Shown here: positions 11,288 to 26,209 of the stretch, piece after piece
Numbering within the stretch: the first letter of the stretch is position 1
Layout of the letters: the number at the start of each line of letters is the position of its first letter
Origin: Camillea tinctor
Lineage: Eukaryota; Ascomycota; Sordariomycetes; Xylariales; Xylariaceae
Assembly: GCA_022578605.1 (NCBI GenBank)
Contig: MU394086.1
Coordinates: 124,001-188,000 of the forward strand
Reading direction: 5' to 3'
Length of the DNA stretch: 64,000 nt
Position numbers and translations under genes: made by a program
The notes under the pieces: generated by a model
Told to the model about the DNA's origin: nothing
What the model saw: the letters and a program-made list of their open reading frames with translations, nothing else
Databases searched by the model: none

Positions 11288-14200
11288 TTTGGATACTACC
11301 TATCCAAGGAAGAGGTTGATATTGATATATTACGATGAGAAGGGATGGCATAGCATTTGGTTTTGCATGATATACCCAAGCATAGCACGGTCGCTCGAAC
11401 ATAACATAATCACCAATTAACGGTCAACATTACCAAGAGGGGAAGGGGAGAGATATTACCTTTACATTCTCATCCCCTCCCCCCTCTTTTTTTCTTCTTT
11501 TCGTTCTCATACATTCAATGCTTCGGTTTAAGGAACTATGGCTCTAGGACTAGAACAGGGGCTGGCACTGGCACTGGGACGCATGATAGAGCTATAGAAT
11601 GGATACCTTCATTTCACCTTACGACATCAATACCTATTACCTACCCTGCCTACACACTTACATACCTAGAAACCTCGCTGGTTGCTAGATAATATATTTA
11701 ATATCCAAAAGAGTATGTACATGTGCAGGCTACCTACCTCGCCTATTGTATATATGAAAGATGGAAAGATATTGTTTAGAGCGGGAAAGACGGAAGGGAT
11801 ATAAGATACATGAGAAGGGAAGGACTGGTTGTCTATATGTATTCCCTTACGCATATTTGTTAATTCTTACCTGAAGTATACCCAACTCCTGATCTATTTA
11901 TTTTTTCGGATAGGTTTTAGACCTTCTTTGATACAGAATTTTTAATAGCCAGACTTTACATAAGAAATTCATTTTTATTCATGAACCTTTGCAGAGCAAA
12001 TACATCTAATATAGCTCACCTAGGTACCCATAGTACTTTTTTTTTTTTTTTTTGGTCAGTTGAGGAAAGGGAAGGGTTCTACATGAGAAGGCCCAATTTC
12101 AGTGTAGTTTTTTTTGGAAGTCAAATGGAGAAAGAATAGGTGGTAAGTAGATATAAAATCAACACAGAGTAGATACATTAATTAATAGCATCTTGTTGCT
12201 CTCAAATCCTTCTCTGTCTCTTGATTCCTACAGCATTCGGTAAAGGACATAATAACACAAATCTTCGTTTTGATCATATGGACAGAAAGGCATAAGTAGC
12301 AAATAAAGATAATTTGATAAATATATCAACCCTTATTAGTAAGAAAGAAGACATGACCAGCCGATGTTAGTAACCTCGCTATTTTCGACTTCCTTTGAAT
12401 CAACCTTCGTCTGCTCCGGCCTGGGCCATCTTAGAAATTATCATTCCCCAAGCGCGAATGGCCCTCGCTGTATACTACTGAGTCCATGATTATATTATAT
12501 TTCTAGTAATCGATTTTTCACACGCGCATAACCTGCGTATGTACCGTGAAATACTCATTCACGCAAATGTGTTACGAGGCTCAACGGAAACATCTATTAA
12601 GTAGACCCTTTTAACCCCTGGTACAGGAATATCACCCTAGCTCATAGCCGCCATGATGACGACAGTCCATGTCAAGATCATTGTCATCCAAATGAGGGTA
12701 AATCGGTAGATATTTCTCACCTTCTACTCTATCGCGCAAGCCATTGTCGTGTATCTCTAGGTAGACGTATGTTTGCTAAACTCACTGTTCAAATAAGGTG
12801 GTTTATCTTTCGGGGAGGCTCTTGTGGGGCAGCTCGAGGGTTAAGATTTAGGAACATGGGGGTTTTTGGCAAACTAAGGACTTTATTTGTATGTATATGT
12901 TCAGTGCCAGTGTGTCACTTTGGTTCCAGTTCATCGCGGAACAACAACTACATTTTTCTCTCCATATAGCGTGCGCATTGTGGCAGCTAACCTAAGCTGT
13001 TGTTCCTACTTCGGTGTTTGGATGAAGGGGCGGTCATGGTTATTTTATGAGGAAGCGGGAAAGTACACAATGGACTGAGAATATAGTATCATATATTTAC
13101 TATCAGACTATGCTCTAATCAGTATAGAACTCTCCTTTTCTAACCCCTATATATGCAACTAGTCTCCTTGTCTGCTGGTATCTCCTATGCTTTGGGATCC
13201 CTGCACTCATTCCTCGGTTTTCAATCTTTAAGCTTCGTCACATGCTCTTACAAAGGGTTCTATGGACTATACAAAAACTATAGGACATATACCTTTAGTT
13301 TCAGAGGAAGGTTAACGAGGATGGTGTCTAGAGCTAGAAGTCCATATTCTAAATCAAGTGCTGCTCCAATAATACTACGACCGGCTAAAGGTTTCTGGGG
13401 CCATCAATGTTCACCGGGACAAAACTTGATATCATGAGAAATAACCTTGGTGCGTTCAGGAGGCAACCTCGGGATACCATTTTTCTCAGGTTTGAGTAGG
13501 ATTCTTTTGATCTGGCTAGCATCTGAATAACGAGTAGATGATGCATCTCCTCACCGGAGCCTATGTTCCTAGAAAATGCTGTTTTACTTGCTACTCCTTA
13601 GACAATCACAAGGGCAGGCACTTTTTCTGGGTGAAATGGAGTGTTGGGCCTAGCTGTGGGGGAGTAGGGATAAAGTCATAACAAGGAGACTCACATCAAT
13701 CAGCTTTACCTATAACAAGCATATTAGCATTGAAAAATATAGTACTAATACTATCGGTCTCATGAGCTCGTTCCTATACCTCTGCTGGTATGTAACTAAG
13801 GGGTTGGTTGCTTTTCACTGCGCCTATGTCTAACTATCCAATCTATCTACGCCGACGTTGCAAGTGGCTTCGAGCACCGGGCCGCCAACGAGACGGTGAT
13901 GCTCTCACGAGACAGAGAATAGTCCACTCAGTCTCACTTCACGCAGTTCTTGGAGATGTTGAGAGCGAGCCCCAAGAGCTTTGGGCGTGGTACCGACGGG
14001 ACTTAGGGACTGTCGTTCCCACCAGCGTCTCAATCGAAAAACCGTCGCGACCCATTTTGTGTCCACAGTGCCTTTTCGCATCCTCTCGACTTCGACTCCT
14101 GGTATCTCAAAGTACCTGAAAAAGCGCTGCGGGAAGTGTACGCAGACATGGCCGCGCTCTGCCCATGCATGCTTTCCGACAATAATAAAGTAGCTCGTTT

Positions 14201-17200
14201 TGTGATTCCAAGATATCTGAGCCTCCCCCCAATGACACAGATGTGACTACTCGATTCATGCCAGGGGGAAGCATACCTGCCTTAGCAAGAGACCCCCCCT
14301 TGGCCCCTTTTTCAGCTGGCAACTGGATGAGGGGTTTGACGCTTTTGGAAATGTACAGCTACCCCCCTGGGCCTGCAACGCTTCGCTGCTTGCTGCTGAG
14401 CAACACAACTTCGACGCAGGTAAGTCTTATCCTTTGGGGGGTTTCCCCTCTCCTTCCCCAAGCTACGTCCTGATGACGGGCCGACATTCCCGCCATCCAC
14501 GTGCGAAGCTGAACCTCTCTGCATTCTCCCCCCTTGGGGGTCGAGGAAATACATGGTGGCGTGCCCAGGCGGAGAGTCGGGGGAAAGTGAAGGGAGCAGG
14601 CATGAGCTTTTTGTCAACCGGTATGCCTCGACGATCCATGACAGATTGGACGGGGACCGCATGTGTTTGGGGGTGTTTTGCTCTCTGCTCTCCAGTCGGG
14701 CTTCTCTCGTTCGCATAGCCGTTCAAATTTCAATCAATCGCCTGAAAGTTGGGGGTTACAACCGTGATTCCCCCGGCCGATTTGAGATGAGATCCTGGGG
14801 GTGGCATTGCAACATCGCACCGCCCACAAGCCGTCCGTTGTCTTCTCCTCGTCGTATAGGCCCCGTACGAACGCGGCTATGCGCTTCAATCAAAGCAAGA
14901 TATGCCTGCAGCCGTGGAGGGGCCCCAAACGACGACGACCACCACAACGCCGTCGTCATCATCATCACCACTACCACCACCACCACCACCATGACCATCG
15001 TAGTCATCACCGTACTCACCGCCTAGGAAGCATCTACCCCGCGAGCTTTTGGGGGCCGGCAGTCTAAGGTCCTAGATTTCCCACCAGCCCGAGGCCAGCG
15101 TTCTACCGAAAACCCATTGGCAGCCACCGGTAAAGCAAGGCATGAAAGGGGGAGGGTGTTCTAATCTTGCTCACCGTTGACAGACGGGATTCGAACCGCA
15201 GCCCGACGAGTGGTTACACAGCATGAAGAAAGAAAACAAGACATCAGGGGGAATACACAAGGTTATATAGGGTCTTTCGCTCCTTTTAGGAGGGAGTGTA
15301 AAGGAGGGCCGCCACCGTCGGTTCGTCCCGTCCCCTACCACTGTTTATCTATATGTTATATCTATTTCATCTATCTAGGTAGGGTGTAGTCAGATATTTT
15401 ATCTATATGCCCTTCTCGATGACGGCAAGAATCTGCTATATTGCAAATCACGAGAAGAGGCGAATGCCACCTTAGTTATATAGAAAGGTTTCCCCTTCAG
15501 GATGACCGCATCACAAGCGAGGCGGCTTGTGCAGACCGCTGTGAGCAGAGAGCCTACCAAACCCCTTCTTTCCTTCCTTCCCCCACGCTTTTGCGAGCCT
15601 CGACTGCGTCTCGCATATGAGATAAACCTACCTACCTCTCTGCCTGCCTGCCCGCCTACCTGCCTACCTACCTTTTTGATCACGGGCGTTTATATATGTG
15701 AGATTGATTGCGGCTGAATTGTGCGAGATAGGATCATCACCGTACCTTAATTTGTGAGTGCCGCTCTAATGGATTATACGACCGGCCTGGGCTACGACCA
15801 CCCCCTTTCCCCTCAACTCCTCCAGCGTTCTTTTCCGGTCTGCAGAGGAAGGATTTCCGTTGATCCACACCGATAGTGGCTTGAGCAGTAGAGACAAGAC
15901 AAGCCAAGTCAAGAAGAAACACTTCTTCGTATAGTAATGCCGGGCCTGTCTTTTCCCCCTTTTATCTGTCATTTATCCCGGGTTTGCAGGACTCCACACC
16001 GGGGACGGGAAGCAAGCACGAGAGGTTCTAGATAATCAAGTAATGACGCATTGCGTTCGCTAATAAATGCACGCCAACGAATCGAGGAGACGGTAATTGT
16101 CATTCGTTTAGTTTTTCTTTCCTAGTCCCGATCTGTTTTCTTCTCCCTTCCCCCCCTCCTAGCATGTGAAGTTCATGATAATGAAGATAATCATGACATT
16201 GTCAGCATTCCGTGCTTCCTGTCATCCACGTCCACACACGCGCACGTAGTGGAGACCATTTTACCCTGGCGTCGGGCAATCGATTAACCGTCTCTCGTCT
16301 CTAAGGAAGCTTGAGATAAGACATGGTGAAGTGGATAATACTAGCAGCAGTTGGATTTTCATACATATGCATGGGTGATAGCACCTAGGGTAAGGGGGAG
16401 AAGGATGGAGTGCCTGCAGCAAGCGCTGCCTGAAACCTGCAAGCCACAATATCTAATTCATCTCTTTCTTCCCTTCTATTCCAGGAGCTTCTGTTCTTAT
16501 TTCCCCCCTTCATTTTTGTAAACAATTAGCCAACGTTAGTGCACACTTGGCTTACTGTGAGAAGCTGGCACTTATGATGCCCATGTCTATCAAGCCTGTA
16601 GACAAGGTTTAGTTTATCTCTACGAGACTAAGACCGGAACCAGGGGAAGACTTGATTAAAAAAAGTCAGCCACAAAGGTCATGATGCATTGCCCAAGTAC
16701 CTTTAGTTAATCACCCACGTAGATTGATAGGTCGTAGTTACAGGCAGAGCATAAACCACCCTGAACATCATCATCATCACATCTATTTCATCCAATTCCT
16801 TCGACTAAGCCATCCAGTCATCCATCCACCCATACAATTTTCTGGCTGGCTCGGATTTGCTTGGAAATTAGGTTTCTGCATCGGGGAAGAAAGGCGTTGC
16901 TTGTAAGAAGGCTACGATCATCAGTTCCCTTTGATATCATTAGTGTACCGTTTGATCGGACCCCAATAGAAATGGTTAAAAGGGGGGCATGATTGATTGG
17001 GGATCCCGGCCGGGGTATGGGGAATGAGCCCACACGTCCTGACAGGGGATCGAACAGGAATCCTTCTTTTTGTCCCCCTCCCCTCCACTCTCCAATTGGC
17101 ATTGATAAGACGTTTTTTTCCCCATCCTGGGGCTCCTCTTTCGAGGATACCGATAGGAAATGGCCGGGTGAGAAATAGAGAGAGAGAGAGAGTAGAAAAG

Positions 17201-20200
17201 AGACAGTCAGAACGAGCTTTCTCTTTGTCATGCTCAAGGCCCGCACGATGTTCATCCGCCTACCCGAACCCTTCGGGTGCCCAATGGGGCCCTCGGCAAT
17301 CTGAACGAGTCCTACCCAGTCGTCGAACCAGCACGGGTTACGAACATCCGGGGAATGGCGCCATGATGGAGAAGAAATAGAGAAGAAGAAAAATACAGAA
17401 AAGCATGTGGGAAGGCAGAAAAAAATAGCTTGTGATAGTGACTTGTAGATATGCTGTAGTTGAAAGAGGCTCTATCTCGTTCCGGGACAAACACTCCCCA
17501 AAATATGTACTGATCGTCATTTGCTAGTGTTAGCCTCATGGATCGGATTGCTGTAGTGGCTGCTACCTAGTGTACCTTAACCCTCAAGGTTCTCCCCTAC
17601 CCACCATGAATGCCGTCCTCGTCGTCGCCTACCGCGTGTTATCTATCTAAAAGGAAAGGTAGCCATAGTGGTCGATGACTAGCCTTCGATCACATGTGTA
17701 AGCCAGTGGGGATCATTAACAGCCGTCAGCATCGTAGCTTCGGTGCCGTACTTTACCAACACTGGGAGCCTTGTCTCGCGTAGATGTGGGCGTGAATGAG
17801 TGAGTTTTGAGTTCGGTTAGGTTAGATCGTCTTCGCTGCCTCGTTCCGAGATAGCCCTTCTAGGTAGCTTACTCTATGAGTGGTGCGCATAGGTTTGCGT
17901 GCCCCCCCTTTAAAAACCCCTCCCACGATAGCTCCTTTTTATTATTATCATTATTATCCCTTCCTATTTCGTCCGCAATTTGCTTTACTCTGGCGCCCTG
18001 CCTACTGTATATGAAGCCCGCTTCATTAACCCCCGCATAGTAGACGATACGCGTATTTTCGTAGGCGCTGCGTAATTGACACCACTTACACGGTAGCGGG
18101 GGCAGCTGAGCCTAGCCATGTAGCATCGCTCGCGAATAGAGGGCGGAAAGACCATTTCCCCGGTGCGAAAATCCCACCAGTTAATATCTCACTACTACTT
18201 TACACTATGTAGAAAGCGCATGCCTAGATAAGAACGCAATCTGCGGGTCCTCCCCTATTCCCCGGACGTCTCGTATCGAACGGTCCAGATCTCATATTAT
18301 GCTTAGGTGGGAATCAAGGCTTCAAAAGATAGGATGAACATTGCGACACTGGTCCTGCTCCCCGTCTGAGGCACAGGTTGACGGATTGTATCAGCTTACT
18401 GTGCTGGTCTCCTTCGAGAATCGAGGAAACCTGGGCGGCTTAGGTCTCGAAATAGAACACACCTGCCCTATACAGACTCTTTCTCTTCTTTGCCCCTTTC
18501 CAGTTTACGTGCGCACAGTCGGGGTTCAGCTGAGAGAAAGAGATCAACACCGAGAACTCCTCAATGGATCTGCCCGATCTTACGCTCTCGCCAATCTATT
18601 TCATACATACATGCCGAGCACGTTTCTCTTCCCTGCCTGGGCGTAAGCTGAATCCGTAGCCGAGATTAGCGGAGCTCTCTTGCCTTTGCCCCGTTTAGTA
18701 TACCTTCCTGTCTCTGTCTCTTTATCGGTCTCGCTCGCTCGCTCGTGCATCTGCCTGCCTTACGCGGGGTGAGGCTTGCGACCGGTAAGGTAGATCTCCT
18801 GCTCGCTAATACGACGACAGACTGTAAGCGACATCTTGCTATACGTGACAGCCTCGTGTCCGAGGAATCGCCTAAATAAAGGAGAAAGGGGTCAAGAAGG
18901 GAGAGAATCCTTCCAGGGGTCGTCATATATCAGATCGCCGTATAGGTAATGACTTTACATATATGCCTCTACAAGGCAGGCACAGTGACGGCTCCCTTTT
19001 TTTCATATTTGATCACAAATATTCCCCCCAGGACGTTATGTAGATCATAAGTCTAGGTTGATGGGTCTCCAAAGGGAGGGGTTTGGTTATTTAACGATGT
19101 ATTACTCCGAGTGTCCAATAGGAACCGAACCCTGTTAACGCGGATAGGTCAACCAAAGCTTTTTTTCTTCTGACATTCCATCCCCAGGGTCTTAGCATCC
19201 CTGATTCCGGGCTCGTTCAGACCTGGGGGGAGATGGCGATCCGGGGCGCTCGCCCGTCATGCCGTCTTCCGCAAGGAACGCCTTGAGCAGTGCCATCGAG
19301 ATGGCGCAGAGCTTTGTATGTACCTATAGACTATAGCTAAATTCTGCTTTGCTTGCTTTTCCCTGACCGGTTTTCTGGGCATTGCTTCCTGACGTTTATA
19401 CGACGTTGGCCGGGCGGTCGGTCAACTGACTGGCCTGGCCGCCTTTCCCCCAGAGAAGTGTGCGTTCAGTACAGTTTTCGAAAGGGGGGAGGGAGGGGGG
19501 TTTCACGATAACACGTGGGAAGAATCACAGCTGTGCAGTGTAACCACGGGAAGTCCTCTTCGTCGGACCCGTGGCGTCAGCTAGGTGCTACGTACATGAA
19601 CCTGAAAGACATGGTAGTGACCGGATTACTGTGTACACCGGCGAATTTCTTTCCCTTGCCAGCCGTGACGGTGTATGTGTACTGTATTAATTTATTGGCC
19701 CTATCTGAATCGAGAGAAGACAGATCTCAACGCCCCAAATGTCATTCCTCTACATCCTCCTTATGATATGTGGCGACATAGGTCATATCGGTTTGACTTG
19801 ATTGATTCTAAGGGAGGAGAGCGAGGTAATTTGACAGAGTTGCTAGGGGGGCTTGCAAAGGATTTTTGATGTAAGTTCCATGCAGGAGATTCCTCTTTGT
19901 GTGCGCTAGAGTACCTCAGACTCCCCCCTTTTCTCGCTTAGGGAAGGTGTCACGTAAATGTCCTATCGCCGGCCGCCTAGGAAGGGCAAGACGAGAGCGT
20001 AGCGAAAGGCGAACCAGGAGGTACGACGAAAATCTGTGGGGTGCTTTGGGGTTTTTCGTCGCATTCGACAATCAAACAGGGATTCGACCCCGTGGAGTTG
20101 ACAGGAACCCCCACGCTTTTTTTCCCTCTCACCCTCTTTCTTCCATGGTTGCGGAATATGCTTGGATGGCTGGATGGTAAGCCGAGTCCGGAGAAACCGG

Positions 20201-23200
20201 CGCCTCGTCACGGTATCGTTGACATTGGAACCTTGTCTTCTTGTCATACGCTACCTACCTACACTTACACCTCTCTTTCTTACCTTTTCATGCCTCTATT
20301 TCCTAACCCTGCGACCTATTCTACGAGGTACCTAACACACGCCGTCGGGTTCCCCCCTTCCCCGGGATTTGGAATGTACATATTCATCGTACAGTAATGC
20401 CAAAGGGGGCACGGCCCCAAGAACCGTCATATTCAAATACGCGTCCACGGGGTAAGTGACAAATGGGAAGGCAAGGAATAGATGAGAACAAGAGAGAGAG
20501 AGAGAGAGCAAAAATAGGACGGGCGTCTGGCAAAACGGGCAGTACTTTTGCGGGAAACCAACTCGTGGCTCCAAAGGGTGTAGTGTAAAAAGTTTCTGAA
20601 TCTATCTGTGCACCACGCGAACGAACAGACGATACGATACATAGGACGCGTGGCGTACTACGCTTGGCTCCTCTCTCATGCCCGTAGCCCATTCTATCTA
20701 GTGAATCTCAAACCATACTATCCTGAATGTCTCGGCCACGGCTAGCTGGCTACAGTAGGTGCTCATGAATCTGCCGCTGGCTGGCTGGCTGGATGGCTGC
20801 CTCTATCTAATGCAATGATCTACTTACCTTTCAACCCCCCCTACATACAGACATATGCGTAACACTAGCATCATCTTTCTGTCGGTACATCTTATGGTGA
20901 GCTGGAGAAGTTGTTAAGGGGGGTTAGATGGGGAGGGTACGAGACGCTACCGCCTCGCCATGTACCGAGTTGTCCCCAACTTCCTTCGTGTCAGGCAGGT
21001 CGTGCATGGTTTTTTTGTATTTTATTTTTATTTTTAAAAGGATCTGGATGGGCTCAGTAGGCGCTGTTTAATCTCCCCAGAGCGGGATCGCTCGTGCTCC
21101 CTCTTTTTCTCCCCCAACGGACGAAGTTGTTTATCTCTCCTGACATCGGGAATCCTACACGATACAGTGCCAAATCAGGTTCCGTGAAAATGTGTCAAGC
21201 TTTTTTTATAACCAGCATGACCTAAACACGCCTACATACACTACATACTTGGTACAGTCACATGTATTTTTGATGCCGTGTGAACAGGGGGGGTAGAGAG
21301 GAGTTTAGATTGGGGGAAGCGGTTTGTGTGTGTGCCGTGTGGGTAAAAGCAGGCTAGCCCTCCCCCAGAGTCACCAAAAAAAGCAACAGCTATTATCGTA
21401 AGGCAGTGTCGCATGACGAATTAGGAGCTGGGGATGAGACGGCATCCGGGATTGCCCCAGATGCACACCCCACACGCTTGTAGACAAGGGAGGAAAGAGT
21501 CTGGAAGAAGCGGAGGGGCGGAGCAACAGTCAGCAGCAAGCATCATCATCATCACCACCATCACCATGGATCAAAGGTAATTTATTATCGTCATCGCTAT
21601 CGGGTATCGCCATAACCACGGCCGGTCACGTCTTTTACCTTTCCGTTTCCCTTAATCAGCATATTTCCACTCGTTACCGTCTCATCTTAAGATATCAAAT
21701 GATAAAAAAAGAAAAAAGATGCTCGTCTCAACGAGTGTAAGAGCCGGTCACACAGGGAGAGATAGAGGATATAGACCGGCAAGATTTCCTAACCGCCTAT
21801 TCGCCCAGATTTGCTGCATAAAGTTTCTGGTCTCGCAAGACTTGCGGTGAGGAAGATAGGGAGACCTAGAGGGATAATAATACTAATAATAACAATCTTA
21901 AGATATGTGTATATTGTGTCTGTCTACTAGGTATGTAAGTTGTAGGAGGGGAGGGAAGGGATCGGAAAGAAGAAAAGGAGAAGAAAAGAGCGATGTTCCC
22001 TACCAACGGATGCTCTATCGTAGTTTGTTGTAACCCACACACACACACACACACTTGATTCAAAACGTAGAGGTTCGCAACTAACACCATCATCGGATCG
22101 TGTTCGATCATCATGACCGATCAGGTTAAGCCTGCGGTTCCCCCTTTGCGGATGCCGATATGTCGCCGACCATCTTTCGTTTTTTTTCTTCATGTTCTCT
22201 CCCTTTCTTCCCTCCCCATCCCACTTCTTGGCTCCCGTTCCTGTCACTTCACCCCGCCGACGCTTCAACCCTACTGTAGCTCAAGGAGGGGTGGAGGGGA
22301 GAAAGTTCGCTTGGTCCGGCGGTGTCCGGCAGGTAAGCAGCCTCGACGTCGGCACAGGGCCAGCTACAACTACTACACTGCACCAGCAGAGCTCTGCCCA
22401 CGATCAGGCAAGGCGACGGGAAATGGGCTGAGGGTGGCCAAGGGTGTTGCGTGGGAATACCTACACAGATAGAGATCGAAAGGGTGGAGGAGGAGGAGAG
22501 GGGTGTGTATGTATGTGTATAGACGGTCCACGACATTCCGACCTTTCCTTCTGCCCACCCTTTTCGAAAAACCTCATCGACGTTTTCTTGGTTTCTTGTT
22601 TTTGGGTCTCCTTTCTCTTCTTGTTCTCTGTGTCAATTTTCTCTTTTCCCTGTCTAGATATGCCGTGCGTCCAGGACTCAAGCTAGCTGAGCTTCCCCCC
22701 CTGTATTGTGACCCTATACTCCCCACCCAAGCTATACATAACCCCGTATCGAGTGCGTGTTGCTGTAATCGCCCGTGCTGCTACTTACTGCGCATAGCCG
22801 CAGTACATCTACAAGAACAGAAGAGGGAGAAGAAAACTTCACTAGGGTAGAAGCATGTACGTGCGAAGATTTGTCCTTCCCCAAATCCCGACGGTGAATT
22901 TCTTTTGTTCTATACACGTATTCTGTGTACATACAAACGCAGGGTCCGTATCTGTGTCAGCAAATCCCTCGATGCCCCCAAATAAGCCGTCTTGAGCAAA
23001 CGCCGCGAATAGAGTGATTAGAACACGGACCCCGGATTTTTCTTTCTTTCCCGGGTTCCGTTAAAATGATAGATAACAAACAACAAAAAAAAAGAATGAA
23101 AGAAAATTAAACAAGAAAAGCCAAGGACGCAGGGGAAATCTGATCGTCTTTTTTTTTTCAGGATATTCTTCCTTCTTTGGCACTTTCTTATTCCCGTAAC

Positions 23201-25941
23201 ATATAGAAATCGAGAATTCAGATCGGTAACATAGGTAGTTTAGTGGGGGGTTTCCCATACAGACACTACGTTACTAACGTTACCACCCCCATCTAACTCT
23301 AGCATTGGGAGGTTTTTTGCGATCGAAAGCAAAGTGTTTAATTACAGCCAATACCAAGTTAGTAGGTAACATGAAGCCTCCTACGGGATCTCAGTCACCT
23401 ACCTATTAGCGGCAAAGAGAACGAAGGTAACCAACCACGCTGATATGTGCCGTACGTACTATACTATAAAGGCAGCTTGTATGGCTGGCTGGCAAGGTAG
23501 ATACCTGATTGGCAAGTTTTTGTTTCGTTTCGTTTCGGGACTTTTTTTTTTCAGCTGGCTTGATGAGCCGCCATACGCAGCGTGAAAACTGTCGTTTTTA
23601 TCTCATGGCATTGAGTATACATCAAGACATGCTAACCTAGCGTACTTTACATACTAACCTTCTACTATTACTATGTGAATACGTAAAAAAGTAAGTATTG
23701 TATAATTATTTGGTTATTCTATATGCGTATCTATCAATACCAATACCTAGGTCAGGCATATGTTACTTACTTGATATACATATGTAGGTATCTGCGTAGT
23801 GTATGTACGTACCTACTTCGTCGTTTGACGAACCAGGGGTTCCCTCCACTCCATTCGGACGCTAAAGCATGTAACAAGGCGATCAGAGATTTGGTTTTCC
23901 CGCCATTGTTGGCTGCCGGCTGGGCTGGGCTGGCTGGACTTGACTTGACTTTTTTTTAATATTTTTATTTTTTATTTTTTCTATTATAGTTTTGTGCTTG
24001 TTGGTGATGGTGGTGTTGTTACTTTTTCTCTATTGGATTTGGACGTGGGCCAACGATAAGGCAAAGCTTGAGCCCCGCAAAGATTCTCCCTTCTCCTTTC
24101 CCTTCCCCTCCTTTCATCCCGCATGATTCGTTCCCCGTCCCGTCTCCATCCCATCAAACAACTCCTTATACTGGGGTTTGGCTGGTTCGTCGCGGAGATG
24201 GGCAGACGGGTTTGTGTAGGAGGTAGTGCACAGACATGTACATACACATACATACATCTACATACATGTCCATTGTATTATGTAGATGTGTATGGAGTAA
24301 TATGTAAGTTGGTTATGTAGCTATGGTACAGTGTGTAGTAGATATCTCTTGTGAATATTTGTTCTTCCCCCCTGACTTGCCTATCCCTTACCTGAGTTTT
24401 TAATTTACCTAATTTTCTCTTCTATTGATTTAGTATGTTACTATACTACTACTACACCACTACACTACTACGTAGTTTATACGATAGTTTCTTTTTTATG
24501 TTTTTTTCTCTTTGGTTTTAAACCACCTTTTCCCCCCTTTCCCCCACATCCCCATCTTCCCTCCCTTTCCTCTCCTCTCCTCCCACCGTCCCATTCCGGC
24601 CCTCCGCGAGGTAGATCTATACCTACATGCAGTAAAGTTTCTATCGTCGTCACAAGAATTTGGTTTGTCAGGTACATTACGTAGCCGTATTGCCAGCTCA
24701 TACGCCAGATGATCTGCCAAGCTTTAGACAAGACGCATCAGCCACCAACGATGATGCGCTGTAGGTGAAGTAAGTGTAATAAATAAAAATATCACGGTGC
24801 CCGTGGGTGGGAAGGAGGCGCGTTCTGCCCAACCAAAGAGAACGGGTTCACAGTAAGCTGGGGTTTTACCTGAGCAATCCCCGGGGGGTTTGTGGTGGTC
24901 TGGGGGTCGGGGTCGGGTCGGGCGGAATTCGCCTCGTCCAAGTATCACGTCAGCGCTCCTGGAAAACTTGTGATTATGTACTTATTCTCCTTCTTCTCTA
25001 GCCCGTGTGTTCCCTAAATAACATGAGACTATTTACCCCCAAACCCAGCCAGTTTCCTTAATTACACACTAGTAACCTAGTAGCCCACCACTCAAGGCTG
25101 AACAGGGGTGAGGGAGAGGAAGAGAGAGAGATATGGGATAGGAAGGAGGGGTGAAAGGCAGTGTGATATTACCAAATTGCAACATCAAAGAGAGTAAGTT
25201 AAGAAAAGATAATATTGAAAAGAAAAAAAGAAAAAAAAAGTTTTTTTTCTTCAAGAGGCACGAGTCAGGCACATAGGCTACAGAGTACTACCTGATATTG
25301 TACCGTCGTCATCATTAATTATTGCTATTACTATTATTATTGTTATTTTTCTCCTAATTGATTGGGGGTCGAATGTCGGGCACGACTCGAGGCTCTCCCA
25401 CCGCTTCTTCAGCGTAACCTCACTTACATACATATACAGCTTTTTTTTTTATCATGATTTTCTCGGGGACGTCCGAGGGTTTTCTCCAGTATTACTGGCT
25501 CCTTTTGGAACCTTTTTGATTTTAATTAATCCCTTTTTTGCACCACTGGCAGGGCTGATGGCTGACGTACATATAATTCTTAATAATATCAATCAAAAAT
25601 CTGTTGCACCATGTGTCTTGCCTACTTGTCATGTATGTAGTAGCACTTAAAAACTGACAAAGAAGGGGGACAACAGAAAAGGGGGGATGGAGGGGCTGGA
25701 TATTGTATTTTCTTTGGTCGTACCCTAACAACTTACCTACATGTGATATGGCTACGCTCCTTTAGGATCGCCTGGGACTTCCTCTTGGGGGAGGTTTGGG
25801 GATGATGGTACAAATAACCTATCTCTAATTAATACACTAGGTTAGGTTACTACATTACTTCGGCGCGGACACTATCTAATTGTATGTGACTTTTCCATTA
25901 ATCCCGGATTCCGACTGACATCGGAACCTTCTTACTCGTAG

Positions 25942-25996
<55 letters not shown>

Positions 25997-26162
25997 ACCC
26001 CCAACAAAAAAAACACCCCCAACACGGTATATAAAAAAAAAAGTTTGTATTGGCGGGGTAGTTTTTTTTTATTTTTTTTTTTTTAAGAAAANNNNNNNNN
26101 NGTTTTCCCACTTTCCCATAACCCCGCTTTCCCCCCTCCAACGGAACCTTTATCCCCCCCCC

Positions 26163-26209
<47 letters not shown>

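Noticed and set aside
14756..15026. Frames with Met/Val or His runs on both strands
   Set aside because: These are translations of CAC/CAT triplet repeats.
15177..15215. tRNA-like T-loop box (TTCGAA) on the minus strand
   Set aside because: The stem around the loop pairs at only two positions and no A box or acceptor stem fits. Similar loose matches near 17040, 20085, 27395 and 36697 fail in the same way.
16818..17255. 145-codon minus-strand frame with a hydrophobic, signal-like start
   Set aside because: The Leu/Ser-rich start is encoded by a GA/CT microsatellite, and the rest has no family resemblance. It could be a small secreted protein, but nothing supports that beyond the frame.
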